DNA of 64,000 nt from Dermacentor variabilis (GCF_050947875.1 NC_134573.1:36333115-36397114), one strand, 5' to 3'; numbered from the stretch's first letter, positions 9,880 through 21,508 are shown. The notes: generated from the letters alone by a model not told the origin. Translations and numbers: made by a program.

Positions 9880-11174
9880 TTACCCTGTTCTTCGGGGTCG
9901 TGACCCGTCGCTACCCTCGGCCATCGGGACCTCCAGAATTTCCGCGTTGACGGGAGCGGTGGGTTGCGATTTCATAGTGCCCTTAATCTCTGCTATCTCA
10001 ATCATTAGCCTATTAATGTTCTCTGTCATGGCAGCGTTCTCGCGCTCTAATCTCGTGATTTTTCCAAACTGTCATCACGCTATGGCAGTGACCTCGATAT
10101 CACCACCGATGGTCTTCCACTGACCCGGTCCGCCCAATTGGAGCGACCCTCCTTGTGGACGACCTGCTGCTGCTGACGATGTCCTCTGGCTCTAGATCTG
10201 GACCTGGATCTGCTTGTGGACTTCAAGCGAACCATGGAAGCAGATAGTCCCCTCGGGTGACCACGGGAATGGCACCGGGATAAACTACTGGAACGGTGGC
10301 GACTCCTAGACCGTGATCGGAAGCGGCGGCGACCTCCCTCGGGGTCTGGTTGCTGGGGGCGATGCTGGTCGAGCTCCGGAAACTGGAGCTCAGCCCCGCG
10401 GTAATCCAGGGTAGGGCCTCTCATCCAGCTCCTTTCGGCTCTGGCTTGATCTTCTCGACGACGTTGAATGACGTATGGGATTTTAAAGCGTTGCCTGCAT
10501 TGCTCCCCTGCCGTGAGATGGCACTCGCCGCACAACTTGCAGTTAGGCATGCACTGATGCTCCTCGTTTGGGTTCGAGGTTCCACATCCTCAGCATACGG
10601 CTTCGCTGGGCGTCGGAGATAAGTCGGCACGATGGCCGGGCCTTCCGCAAACATAGCAGATGTCGATCTGCTTACGATAAAAAGTACATTTTCAAATGCA
10701 TTGTCATACCTGACGGAGTAGGTATCCTGTATCCGTCAAAGGCAACTATGACGGTGCCAGTGTCCTTTATCCTCTTGGCGGCAAGCGCCAGGAGGTTTCT
10801 TGCATCAATAATTTTGCTCTCCAACACCTCTGGCCCATTACAACGGGCAACGTCTCGTAGTACACCTTTGCACGTACATTTTTTACCGTGTGGTCTGCCG
10901 CTACTTCCTGGAGACGACCTGCCACCAAAATATTCTTGATTCTAACATATTTAATTGCGTTGGCCTCCTCGGGGCTGCTGACCACGACGACATTCTTTTG
11001 ATAGGAAAGATCGCGTCCGCTTCCCGCTTCGAATCATCGATGCAAGCAGCGGTGTTGATGTGCTGCCAGGTAAAACACTGACATATTTTTTTCAGATTCA
11101 AAATGAGCGGGGAGCCATCCCAGCTGGAACGCGAAAGGCGAATTCTTCGGCCATTCTTTTTGTAACGTCGCCAT
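9880..11174 (-). pseudogene. LINE ORF1: gag-like protein with CCHC-type knuckles
   Basis: The likely start is ATG at 11174 (MATLQKEW). The segment SSPEEANAIKYVR follows at about 10980. Next come paired Cys knuckles (CYVCGRPGH near 10650, then CKLCGECH near 10540), a long Arg/Ser repeat tail near 10200-10350, and a coiled-coil-like Glu/Asn stretch near 10000. Such ORF1 proteins bind the LINE RNA. An in-frame TGA at 10590-10592 lies between the knuckles where CGA is the probable ancestor, and several frameshifts occur. Confidence 0.8.
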
Positions 11175-11589
11175 GATCAAAAGCACTGATGCCGTGAAAA
11201 TGTATTGCTGGGAGCAGAAAAAAAAACATTGCTGATGCAACTACAAGCATTTCCTCCAGTGATCAATTGTTGTACAGTGCCTCCAGTAGAAGACTTCAGC
11301 TTGAATACTTCGCAACTGCACCGGGACGGGCGGTGAATTTCAGTGTCACTTGTGAAAATATTAAACGTAGAATGTGCCTTTTTCAATTTATCTTCCTTGT
11401 ATAAGAGGTGCTTCAGAAACTTAGTGCGCACACTAGTGGTCTACATGAGCACACGTCTTTCTAGTTTTACCAAAATAAAGGTATTATAACCTATGTTATA
11501 CAGCAGTGCCCTGTTAGCGGTATCAAAGTGAAACAGCAGCACAAGTTGAGAAAATTGGTTGCAGAACGAGCAGTGATCGGGAGTTTCTG

Positions 11590-11725
11590 TACTTCAAGGG
11601 CCAAATTTCAAAAAGATTGATGCCGAGCTGGACGGTGTGCAATGCCAGTCACCAAATACTGTAGCCAGCGCGGCATGAATCTCCTTAGCATTGTGTCTCT
11701 TTAGGATGCAGAAATTGCATAAAAC
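11590..11725 (-). pseudogene. Possible mariner-type transposase N-terminal fragment
   Basis: The minus frame reads RHNAKEIHAALATVFGD followed by FLKFGP. This resembles the N-terminal helix-turn-helix of mariner-family transposases (AK-I-H--L--VYGD pattern). No catalytic DDD region or terminal repeats are seen. The match is short, so chance cannot be excluded. Confidence 0.3.
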
Positions 11726-11874
11726 AATTGCAAATGGAAAGTGGAAGGGAGGTGGAAGGACTCCCCTCTGGAGCAGCCAGTGCATGTCTTGTGCTATACT
11801 GACAATCCTACCTTAATGATAACCCGTGATGCATGTTATCCAATTACGCAGCCAAGTGCATTCCTTGTTTTGTG

Positions 11875-12599
11875 TTAAGGGGACACTAATGACACCCTAA
11901 ATAATTTTAAATAAAGAAGCATCGCTTCAAATATCTACTTCTGTTAATTTCTTGGTAGTTGATTGATTATCAGAAAAATAAAGCTCAAAGTTAAATTTTT
12001 TTAGTATTGCCCCAAAATCTTCGTGCTGACACCTCATGGTCCATATCACGGATTTCAAGTAACTTTCGAAACTTGGGTCGTTTTGGTTCAGTAAAACGTC
12101 CTGAGGCTTCTTAATTTGGGTTTTTTGAAATAAAATAAAAACACCTCTACTTGTAAAAAATATGCTACATCTGAGCAGACACCATCAAAATCCATGACGT
12201 CACAGCAAGTTGGTGGGGCGATTTCAAGGCAGTAGTGGCCACCAATCTTTCCTCTTGCGCCTTTTACAGTTTACTCAGTCTCTTGTCACGGTACGAGTGA
12301 ATCTTTTGAATTGTAGGAAGGTCATATACTAATACATCTGAAAATATTTTTCTCTTTACTGCTTTCATGCCATGGTTGCTTAGGTACGTTGGCATAGCGC
12401 CGCAAGCACGAGGTCACAGGATCAAACAACCGCATTTTGATGCAGGCAAAATGCAAAACTACCCATGCACCGTGCAGCTCGTGGTGATCAAATTTAATCC
12501 GGAGTTCCCCACTATGGCGTGCCTGCATATCATATTGTCGTTTGGGCACGTAAACCGCCAGAATTTAAATAATTAAATTTTCATTTAGTGCTACTTTAA
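11875..12599. mobile_element. TTAA-flanked MITE-like element
   Basis: TTAA occurs at 11875-11878 and 12596-12599. The inward ends are related inverted sequences (GGGGACACTAATGA, and AAGTAGCACTAAATGA on the other strand). The interior is AT-rich and non-coding with a central TGACGTCA. A SINE is inserted near the right end. It looks like a non-autonomous TTAA-target DNA transposon. Confidence 0.5.
12367..12577 (+). mobile_element. Ruka-type SINE, diverged
   Basis: A tRNA-like head (CATGGTTGCTTAGGTA as A box, GAGGTCACAGGATCAAA as B box) is followed by the body landmarks CCGCATTTTGATG, AATCCGGAGTTCCCCAC and TGGCGTGCCT. It ends GGCACGTAAACCGCCAGAAT with an AT tail. Confidence 0.85.
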
Positions 12600-13079
12600 G
12601 CTGTATCATTCATTACCCGCAAAATCTCATTCTGAAAGAATTCTCCATAAAGATATAATAAACAATTGATATAAGTGTCTATTCGTATTTTGTTTAGTGT
12701 TGATACGTGATGAATATTCTTAGAATGGTGGCACTAGGAAGACAGACAGAATTATAACGCAGTATCTGAGGGCCCGACTACGCACGTCGATGAAATGGCC
12801 GAGTCTCCCTAAAGGTCCCTCATGTGGACATCAGCTGACTATCGACAAACTTCTGAGTTCAATTTGTAGTCTTGTGGAGCCTGTGCTTGGCGAGTCGATT
12901 AAATTATTTGATGAGGTAGTGGTTGGCACATACTGTCTTTGTGGCCAATGTACGTTTCAGAAAGCAGAGCGGAATCTCGCATATTACTTCTGGAGCACAG
13001 CAAGCGACCCTGTTGTATAGCGGTAATCTTAGTAACGATCGACAGTCATGTACCTCATCGAGCTCCTAATGCGGCTTGC

Positions 13080-13262
13080 CCACACAACCACCAGCACTTG
13101 CCAAGATGACGTGAAAGACATTCATTGAAAAGTCGCACATGCCCAGGATCACATACCCAGTGACCCAAGCTGTTCAGACGGTTGAAAATGAACCCACTTC
13201 CCTCAACATAGGGGCCCAACTTCTTTCCATCAGACCATGCGCTACCCATTGACACAATTGCT
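13080..13262 (-). repeat. tRNA-like module of a tandem-repeat family
   Basis: The sequence holds CATTCATTGAAAAGT, CACATACCCAGTGACCCAAG and a degraded B box (GGTTGAAAAT on the plus strand), then GCGCTACCCATT. The same order recurs at 24455-25700. Confidence 0.6.
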
Positions 13263-13603
13263 TGGAAATAGAGACAAACACCCGAAATGATGAAGTATTC
13301 TAAGAATGCTAATCGAACTAATTAATACTAGATGTTTTGGACACTTTCGTGTACATATTATTTTTATTGTTTGTGTTGGATAAAGCGTTGTTTTTCTGAA
13401 ACACGTGGCATACGGACAGCAAAAAAGCTAGTAAGAAGTCAAGTAAATTCAGCATTCTAGATCTGCAACAGGTAGTGTTGTGATTTATTTGCAGTAGGGC
13501 GGTTGTGTAAATGTGCTTGAAAGGCTTAAAGTGCTTTGCTAACATTTACTTAAACATGCAGGTTCACATAGTTTGGAGGAGTGCACATTGAGAAGGTTAT
13601 CCT

Positions 13604-13785
13604 GACACAGCTTACCTTGGCCTGCCATGGTGGACCAGGAAAGTTTTCAAGGACCTCGCTTCACCATATGTTCACCGAGGAGGAGCTCATGGACAATTTG
13701 CTCTTTGGAAATAGTACCAATGGGCAAAAGAGGCTCTTGACCACACCAGGATCGACGCAGTTATAGGCAAGTGCCATATATCCTT
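13604..13785 (+). pseudogene. BEN-domain fragment with a frameshift
   Basis: The frame reads KFSRTSLHHMFTEEEL and then LLFG, close to the core of BEN domains, where F-r-LL-lF--eEL is followed by a Pro/Leu-rich linker. At about 13733 the frame shifts, and the other frame continues LDHTRIDAVIGK, matching the helix that follows in this domain. BEN domains bind DNA or chromatin and occur in chromatin regulators and in some virus and transposon proteins. Only part of one domain is present, the frame is broken, and no flanking exon is recognised. It is either a degraded retrocopy or an old exon. Confidence 0.6.
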
Positions 13786-14194
13786 TCATCATTGCATTTT
13801 CACATTCACATTTTGTGTCTAAACTTAGCAACGTGCCATTCGCATAAGAAACGACTTCCAAGTAGAACGTGTGTGCAGGTTTTTTGCTACAGTAGCCTAC
13901 AATTTGGCATTACTGTTGATATGATCTTAAGTACCTAGTGCCACCATACTCAAATTCTTCACAAATTTAAAAGATGCCTTCTTAGCCAGAAGTTTTTGGC
14001 GGCTCCAACAGGTAAAATAAGCGGCACTTGCGCATTAGCAGTGCTACTTGGCTGTCATTGCAATGAATAGTTGTCTGTGAAGCACGCTGCAAATATAGTG
14101 GCATGGAGGACATGTTTAAGTAGCCTGAAAGTGTTATTCAAATACACTAAATGCAGAGAAACTATGCTATAGTGTGGTTACTGCTTAGGTTGAA

Positions 14195-14760
14195 TGAGAC
14201 ACAGGCAATGCCTATGGGCTGAAGATGACCAGCCGGCGACAAAGATGGATGCATGTGGCTCTGGCAGGATTCACAATGAGCAACATGTCGGCGCACAGAG
14301 CGGTGGAGGTCTGGGCAGAAGAACGGACGCCGAACGCAATCGTACGTGCAAGTTGCTCCGAGATGTCCACAGGTTGGGGCTTCTTGAAGCTGTTCAGGAA
14401 CAGTGGAACGGAGTATTTCGGAAACAACCTGTAGAAGCGCTGGGCCATCGGAGCTGGTGTTCTGTATGTAGAGGATTCCGTCATGAAGCCCAAATAATTG
14501 TAAGGACGGGGAAGAGTGATGAGAGCGTAGACGGTAGATAACTGATCGCAAGCGGGCATCGCGGAGCTGTTCGCTGCGTATGTCGGTTAAATCAGATATA
14601 GCGTAGACACAGGCGTGCGAATCCTGCGCTGACAAGTCTTGGGGATCCCCTGGATGACGGGATAGGCAGTCCGCATCCCTGGTGAAGTCTCCCCGATTTG
14701 TGACTGCGGTCAAAGCTGTATTCTTGCAGTTTCAGTGCCCAGCAACCAAGTCATGCAGTC
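14195..14760 (-). pseudogene. Gypsy RNase H end and integrase zinc-binding fragment
   Basis: The frame contains DADCLSRHP, the typical end of the gypsy RNase H domain. Next is a linker, then GHLGATCTYDCVRRPFFCP and HVAHCESCQSH, which together form the HHCC zinc-binding module of integrase. The sequence ends at GHLQPIG, just before the DDE catalytic core, so integration activity is lost. Confidence 0.8.
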
Positions 14761-14960
14761 GGATCTTTGAGGGAAGACAACCAGCAAAGCGCATGGAGGT
14801 CTGTGATGACCGAAAAGGTGCGGCCGAACAAGTGTGGTCGAAACTTGTCGACTGGCCAAAATAGTGCGAAGCACTCGCGCTTAGTGATCAAAAATTTGCG
14901 CTCTGAAGAACAAAAAAGGCGACTGGCATAGGCGATGGCGCGGTCTCATCCTTGTTGCTG

Positions 14961-15760
14961 CTAGGCGAGATCACTGCCGGGGCCATATGCACCGGTGTCG
15001 ACGCGAAGTTCAGCGGGGGCTGACGGGTAAAAATGGGCCAAGATGGGTGGTGACATAAGTAAAGTTGTGAGTGTGTGAAACGCAGTGGCCTGTTCAGCAC
15101 CCCAACAAAGTGACGTTTCCTCCTTCAAGAGCTGCGTGAGTGGACGCGCGACATCAGCGAAGTTCTTGAGAAAACGTCGATAATAGGAACACAAGCCGAA
15201 GAAGCATCGGACGTCTTTAGTGGAACGTGGCATAGGGAAGTCTTTGACAACGCGAATTTTTGCTCCGTCAGGTTGCACGCCTTCAACACTCACAAGGTGG
15301 CCAAACATAGTGTGTGCGTGGCGGCCAAAACGGCATTTGGCAGAGTTCAGCTGAAGGCTTCCTTCCCGGAAAATTTGAAGAACTGCCTACAAGCAGCTAA
15401 GGTGGCTTTCAAAGTCGGCGAGAAGACGATGACATCGTCAAGGTAACAGAGCCACGTTGACCCTTTCTATTCACGAAGGAGGGAGTCGATCATCGTTTCA
15501 AATGTGGTGTGGGCATAACACAGTCCAAAGGGCAATAACTTAAACTGGTAAAGCCGATAGGGCTTAACAAATAAGGTCGTTTCACGGTCTTCATCATCGA
15601 CGGATATATGAAAGTATCCTGACCTCAGGTTGACAGGACAGACGTAGGCAAAAGCCGTGAAGACAGTCGAGAGCATCATCGATCCGCAACAGAGGTTAGA
15701 CGTCCTTGCGCGTAATTTTGTTTAGGTGGCGGTAGTCTATGCAGAAAGGCCAGCTGCCAT
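14961..15760 (-). pseudogene. Gypsy reverse transcriptase, fragmented
   Basis: Pieces in two or more frames cover the palm and thumb. Motif A reads NLRSGYFHI, with Asn where Asp is expected. PFGLCYAHTTFE follows. YLDDVIVF is intact near 15440. The thumb segment CFFGLCSYYRRFLKNFA lies near 15180. Frameshifts and the motif A change make it inactive. Confidence 0.82.
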
Positions 15761-15764
15761 CTTT

Positions 15765-16736
15765 CTACTTCAATAGGACGACCAGGGATGCCCATGGACT
15801 GCATGCAGGTTCTGTGACGTCCTTGGTGAGCATCTTGTCTACTTCATGCTGTATCACTTCTCGATCGGCATAGGACACGCAATAAGGACGTCGCCTGATT
15901 CGGCTAGCGTCCACAGTATTGATCTTATGAGTGCCCACACCTGTCTGTCCCACAGAACGGTCATTAAAGTCAAAGATGTCGCGGTAGGACTTGAATAAGC
16001 GCCGTATATCGGTTGTCTGAGTAGGAAGGAGATCAGACGCTATCATCTTGGCAGTATCATCGTGGACGAGATTGTGCGAGTAAGGGGAACTGGCAGCGGA
16101 CAAAGAAGTGTCGGTGACGAATGCAGAAACGGGAAACTCGCCGATAGAATAGATGTGGACTAGAGTCATGCCGCCTGCGATATGTTGCGTGCACCACCTC
16201 AAGCTAAATATTGGAAGAGACGTTTGATTATCCATAGTTCTAATAAGGGTGTGAGGAAGAGTTACGCCAACGAAGACGCCAACCATCGGGGTCAAGATGT
16301 AATCGCCATCGGGAATGGGAGAAAAAGGCCGCAAGTTCACACATATGACGGCTTCAGGGGGTAGACGAACGCAATCCACTGAGCACAAGTGCGGTTGGCG
16401 TCTAGCAGGAGCGTCATGGTAACACGGTAGGTCTTGCTGAAGCAAGGCTGTTGCACTGTCAATAAGGGCAGAATGGGCATACAGAAAATCCATACCGAGG
16501 ATCAGTTCATGGAAGCATATCTCGAGCATGGCAAGTAGTACGCTTGTGGATCGGTCAGCAATACGTATTCGAGTGGAGCACATCCCTAGCACGGGAAACG
16601 TTCCACCATCGACGACGCGAACGAACGATACTGTGGGTGGTGTTAGGACCTTCTTAAGGCGGTGACGAAGCTCCGAATTCATCACTGATATCTGAGCCGC
16701 AGTATCCACTAGAGCAACAACATGTGTGTCATCCAT
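15765..16736 (-). pseudogene. Gypsy aspartic protease and RT fingers, active site altered
   Basis: This 323-codon frame starts MDDTHVVALVDTAAQISV. The catalytic triad region reads DTA instead of DTG. LILGMDFL, the second protease landmark, follows near residue 95. The C-terminal part reaches EVDKMLTKDV and ACSPWASLVVLLK, the start of RT. The frame is long, but the Gly to Ala change and breaks downstream argue that it is dead. Confidence 0.85.
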
Positions 16737-16809
16737 TTTAACATCTATCAGGTTTCTTCTGGACTGTAGTTTGGTAAGAGGATTTGGCAGGCGAGTTGTC
16801 GATACAGCA

Positions 16810-18480
16810 TCACCTCTGGCAGCTGCATCGTCTAGTTTGCCCTAGAGATTCGTTCAATCGGCTACGTAAGGCGGCGGAATAAGTTAGAGCGTGATGACTG
16901 GCGACGAGACAACGGCGAACGAGACTGGTGACCACGTGGGAATGGTGAACGACAATACGGCGTAGAGGGAGCGTCGTCGCCGGTGGTTTGGGGAGGCTCG
17001 CTGTAGAGCTAAAATTGACCATTACCCATGTCGGGGTGACGGTTCTTACCATATAGCACCTGATACCAATTTCACGCCGACGAAGCCGCCCGATCTGCAC
17101 ATGAAAGTGGTCAACGAGTCTTCATTCCGCTTTCGCGAACAGGCGCTGCGGCTGAGCTGCGATTGATGTCCCATGAGTGTACTTTGCCCCTGCGGGACTC
17201 AAATGTTTTCACCATGTGTCGGTTGCGTTTGTTGTCTCCGGACATACGGATGCACCTCCCACCTGGATTACCTCGACGTGAAGAAACCATGCTCTACCAT
17301 CTGTGGCTAGGCCTTGCCTTTACAAACTCATATGATTTCCTCATAGGAATGGTCAACAGCCCCACGTGCGACACATGTAACATCGACGAGACGCTCGCAC
17401 ACATTATCTGTGTCTGCCCGCGATACAGTGCTGAGAGACAAGTGATGTGCAGAGTACTGGACCAGTTGGACAATCGCCCACTTTCAGAACTAAAAGCTTT
17501 AGGCCAATGCTCCCAAAGAACATCCGCGTTGAAGACCTTACTCGCGCTATTAAGGTTCTTGCGGTCTACGGGGCTTCACGACAGACTCTAAGAATGCCGC
17601 CCCCTACCGCTCTGTAGTGTACGCGCTTTGTTTGTGCTTGTCTTCCTTTCTTTCTATCTCCCCCTTCCACTCTGTTTCTCTTTTTATCCCCCTTAACCCT
17701 TCCCCCTGCGCAGAGTAGCCAACCAGAACTACCTCTGGTTAACCTTCCTGCCTTTCTCTGCATTATTCTCTCTCTCTCTCTCTGATGCCAATACCAACGG
17801 CTGTTACAAAGACAGACCAGGTGTCCACTACGACGGCAGTTGAAACTTATGGGACGGTCATGAGAAGTGCTCCTCTCGGCTTGATTGCGAGTACCGAACG
17901 GCGGCCTTTGGCCTTGGGCGTGCGAAAGTGAGGGACGGCGGTCCATCAGTCGGTAAGAAGCTGCGGCGCACGCAGAGTCCAGGACAGCATTGGATAGTTA
18001 CTGATGAACGACAGCTTGGACTAGTGGCGCCATTTTGGAGCTATACTCACAGGTATGGCCGCACGTAGAAGCAAGAGGCAGCGTCAAGTTCACGTTGGAT
18101 GATCTTCTTCACGTGTTGTACGGAGAGCGCCGCTTACGGCTCAGGTATGTCTTCGCACGACCACGTTGCTGCCGTGTACGGAATTCGAGCGAAATGATGG
18201 GCAATGCGTCGACTTTTGGCGGCCTCAAAGCTCCTGCACTCTTGGATGATGCCGTCGACGGTTGCGCAGTCTTTGCAGAATAGCAGACTGAAGGCATCAT
18301 CTGCCATGCCCTTTCACATATCGCCCACTTTCTCAGACTCCGTTATGCCGTCGTCGGCTTTGCGGCAAACCGCAAGCACGTCCTGTATATAAGTCAGGTA
18401 TGACTCCATCGCTGTCTGCGCTGGAGATGCCAGCTCCTATTTTGCCAGCTCCCAGCACCTCCCATCAAAATGCCACGGGG
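16810..18480 (-). pseudogene. Gypsy gag, interrupted by a LINE insertion
   Basis: The upstream part encodes capsid-like sequence (SLLFCKDCATVDGIIQECRS near 18260; SCEDIPEP near 18130). A nucleocapsid knuckle follows at about 17830 (FNCRRSGHLVCLC). There the frame is cut by a LINE tail (17169-17782) on the other strand, and the Arg-rich end resumes at 17100-16810. Frameshifts are frequent. Confidence 0.72.
17169..17782 (+). mobile_element. 5'-truncated RNase H-LINE 3' end, inserted in gypsy gag
   Basis: The frame (to about 17590) has HLWLGLAFTNSYDFLIGM and a Cys cluster CDTCNIDETLAHIICVC. This is the C-terminal zinc region seen also in the LINE at 34400-38030. An untranslated pyrimidine-rich tail ending in (CT)n follows. 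TGATG flanks both sides (17164-17168 and 17783-17787), a likely target duplication. Confidence 0.82.
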
Positions 18481-19547
18481 ATTAGAGTAGCCAAATGCTA
18501 TAGGAAATTGTATTTACAATATATATACAGAGAGAGACGGCTGCATGCTAGACGGCAGAACAACATCATGGGCGCTACTGTTATCGTCGCCTTCACCGTT
18601 TTTCTGGCGCATTATTCTATGCTCGGCATGCGTATTTCAGTGCACGGGAATAGCGCGTAAAATATGAACAGCGGTGTTATGGACAAGACATTGCCTATGT
18701 GCTCAGACTGAATCGGGGAGACAAGGAATTTTTTGCCAAAGTAATCTCTGAGGCTTGTCTGGCGACTTCCTTCAACGTGCCAGCAGGCGACATGAAGTAG
18801 AAAGATATAGTCTAATGGAATGATATTTGTCACTCGGAACGTATTCGTCTTCAGAATTCACTAAAGAATAGCCGTTTGCGTTCGAATGTAAAGAATACCA
18901 GAACTTTTGAAATGTCGAAGGTGAAAGCCGATTGAAGCGAGGACTCTTATTACGATTGATTGTGTTGCTGGATAATCGTGGCTGTTGCGCAGAGGAGCAC
19001 CAGTTCCTGAGAGCATTAACTCACACGTGCTAATCGCTTCTGCTGAGGAATTTCCTAGCTGTCATTCAATATAAATGCTCCGTTTTGGGACAGCCTGTAA
19101 ATTTGCAACTTTGATTCCAGCAAGGAAAGCATTTCCTTTGAGAATATGACCATGTCTGCAAGACTGCAAACCATCAAAACTGTGCGCCCAATGTAGTACC
19201 ACGCTCCTTCAACAAACAAAGCAAATCTACAAAAATCTCTACGTCTATGCGAGGCATGCCGTTCGTTTAAATGCTTCGTTATTGTCTTCATGATAGTGGG
19301 CCGCATAACAGAAAGCAGCCGTTTATAATACAGAAGCGGCTTAGTTGAGCGGACGTACAATTTTGAACGACATTATATTTAGGTATGAAATACAAGATAA
19401 GCGTGACCTGTTTTTTTATATGTCAGACTCGAGAATAATTTGTTTCCCTTACAACCGTAAAAAAAAAAGCCAGAGGACGTAGCTATCTCCTTTATTTTTC
19501 TGGTTTATTCTAATGAACCATATTTTAGCGTTTTACGTCTGCTAATA
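18481..19547. other. LTR-like remnant at about 18490-18620, otherwise nothing recognised
   Basis: The left 140 bp upstream of the gypsy gag holds a TATA-like AT stretch and may be the decayed LTR or leader. The rest is non-coding and unremarkable. Confidence 0.35.
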
Positions 19548-19567
19548 TGATATCAGGCCTGATATCA
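19548..19567. repeat. 20-bp perfect palindrome
   Basis: TGATATCAGGCCTGATATCA reads the same on both strands. A further partial repeat, GGCCT, follows. Confidence 0.9.
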
Positions 19568-19785
19568 GGCCTCCTGGTAACTGATTATCAGGTTCAGCTG
19601 TCACCACGTGCACCGGTTTTTTTTTAACTTGCACTGAAAAAGAAGTACCTGAGGGTTTTTTCCGTGTCGTTCCCATTGAATTTTTCGACCTGGTTTGAAC
19701 CCATAAGCTCGAGTTTAGCAGCGCAACGCCATATCCCCTATGCAGTTACTAATTAAGCTACCGCAGCGCTTCCTTTTATTTATTT
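19568..19785 (-). mobile_element. Diverged tRNA-headed SINE
   Basis: On the minus strand, GCGGTAGCTTAATTAGTAAC, TGGCGTTGCGCTGCTAA, and GGGTTCAAACC as a B box give a tRNA-like head. A body with an AATGGGAACGA start and a GTGCAAGTTAAAAA segment follows. It resembles the Ruka head with a diverged body. Confidence 0.55.
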
Positions 19786-21508
19786 GTACTTCGTACAGCG
19801 AAGTTTTTAAGAGATACTTTCCCCGCCATCATTTCCGCGTGTTGAAAAAGATTCCGTAGATACAGCAATGCCGGGCCAACCAGGCGCGGCGGTTCACTTT
19901 GCCATTTAGGGGCCCACATACACAACTTCGCTGGTCACCCTTCTTCACTGTGTGGAAGGACACTGAGTATTGTTTTGTTGTTGAGCATGGACTGGACACA
20001 AAATTTCATACGGCCTACGTGCCAAAGATTAGCATTAAAATAGCGACCGAAAACTGTTTTCAGCGCCCAAGTGCTGACCGCAATAAAAGAACTCGCGCAA
20101 ATTACTCCGCGTTCTGTTACGCGAGGAAGACGGAAACATGAAATGAATGTTGCACAGCAGTTTTGTTTTTGTTTTTATAAGAATGTTTACCTAAATACAA
20201 TACATGGCGCCGGGTGTTGCCGATATGTTTTCTTTGTTTGAAGTAGCAAGCAGCAAGCTATCATATGTTCTGTTTTTTTTCTGTCTGCGTTGCCCAAGAC
20301 CTACTGATGAAAGCTATATGCGCAAAAATACACACGAGAGAAAAATACACACATGCGCAAAATACCCATACATACCGCTTTGAGAACAGGAAAAAATATT
20401 TATTCACCAGAGGGAAACCGTAGAATAACATAGTATAATGAAAGCCGACACTGCGGCCTCAATGCACGCGCGGCGTTACACATAAATGAAATGAAATAAA
20501 GAAGAGAAAGAAAGGAGTCTATTGCTCAGGCGAAAATACATGTCATATCTAATTGCAAACATCTTCTGAGCTGTCTGAACGCATATACCAGCGCGCAAAG
20601 TAGTACGAATGACCTTTCAGAGGAGTATCACCAGCAGTTTCCAACGGCGCGACCTAGATGCCGTCCAATCCACTTCGATAGCAGCGCTACCGCCATACTT
20701 TTCATCCTGGCGTGCCCCACTGCAAAACATGCGCGGCCCTTGCCGTTCGTTCCACTTAAGCGTACTGTAGTACACTCTACACTTCACCTCCAGCGCCATT
20801 CTCGCTCGCTTCCTTCGCGGCTTCAGACAGACACCGCTGATTTCAAAAGCTGACCAGTTAGTGTTGCGCGTAAAAAAAATAAAAGAAAATGATAAACTAA
20901 TTCCTCCAGCTGAGAAAGGTAACAGTCAGACTTAAGCCGGGGACCGTCTACCAAGAGACACCATGGCACCCACTGCAGTCGAATAAATGCCCGTCAACCA
21001 GGCGTGTTGGAGACCACGCAGTGGGCCGCACCGAATCTACGTGTAAGGAGGAAGCGTGCAAGGAAAAGAAAATCCTAGTCGCTTCAAGGCAGGATTCATT
21101 ATTTTAAAATCCCAAGCACAAGCTCGTGCTTGCCAAGATTAAGGATATTGATATTCTAGTTAGTACAAGATTGCAACTAACTGCAGGCTGTGCCCGCTTG
21201 CCAGGCAGTACCACTTATGCAATGCTTCTAGTTTCAGTGCATACTCAGCGCATTCTCTTAGGTGCCAACACACTGTAGGCCATCGTGCTGCCGGCTAACC
21301 AAGATAGCACGCGGTGCCCTCTCATCTTGCAGTTTCAGTGTCTGCTCACAGAGAAACACATCTATAGGTCACGAGTGGCCACACGAGGCGTTTTGCGGCC
21401 TAGCAAGCAAAGGTCTCACCTACCGCCGGGCGGCGGAGTGATGTGTGTTTCTTCTCGAAAGTATAAAGCTTGTCATACGTGTACGGGGTTACGTCCACGC
21501 ATCCCGTT
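19786..21508. other. No gene recognised
   Basis: Open frames here are short (under 85 codons) and lack known motifs. I see no SINE or LTR. Confidence 0.5.

Larger units (their letters stand above)
6304..11174 (-). mobile_element. Decayed two-ORF LINE with RNase H (I-clade-like), 3'-truncated
   Basis: In minus-strand order the element shows ORF1 (zinc knuckles, SR-rich tail, coiled coil), then endonuclease, reverse transcriptase and an RNase H-like domain. Related 3' ends in the window (45600-45980, 51391-51564) show that this copy lacks its own 3' end, because it stops at about 6304. Loss of the 3' end is unusual for a LINE and points to a later deletion or rearrangement. Many stops and frameshifts are present. 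Confidence 0.85.
12725..13947. other. 14-bp perfect inverted repeat pair enclosing 1.2 kb
   Basis: ATGGTGGCACTAGG at 12725-12738 is exactly inverted at 13934-13947. The interval contains the tRNA-like module at 13080-13262 and the BEN-domain remnant at 13604-13785. It could mark the ends of a DNA transposon, but no target duplication is clear. Confidence 0.35.
14190..18480 (-). mobile_element. Broken Ty3/gypsy retrotransposon (gag-PR-RT-RH-partial IN)
   Basis: Minus-strand order is gag (18480 to 16810, interrupted), protease (about 16736), RT (about 15765 to 14961), RNase H, and the integrase zinc-binding region (to about 14195). The integrase core and right-hand LTR are missing. A LINE tail lies in gag. 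An LTR-like TATATATATTGTAAATACAA segment sits near 18510-18540 upstream of gag. Confidence 0.85.
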
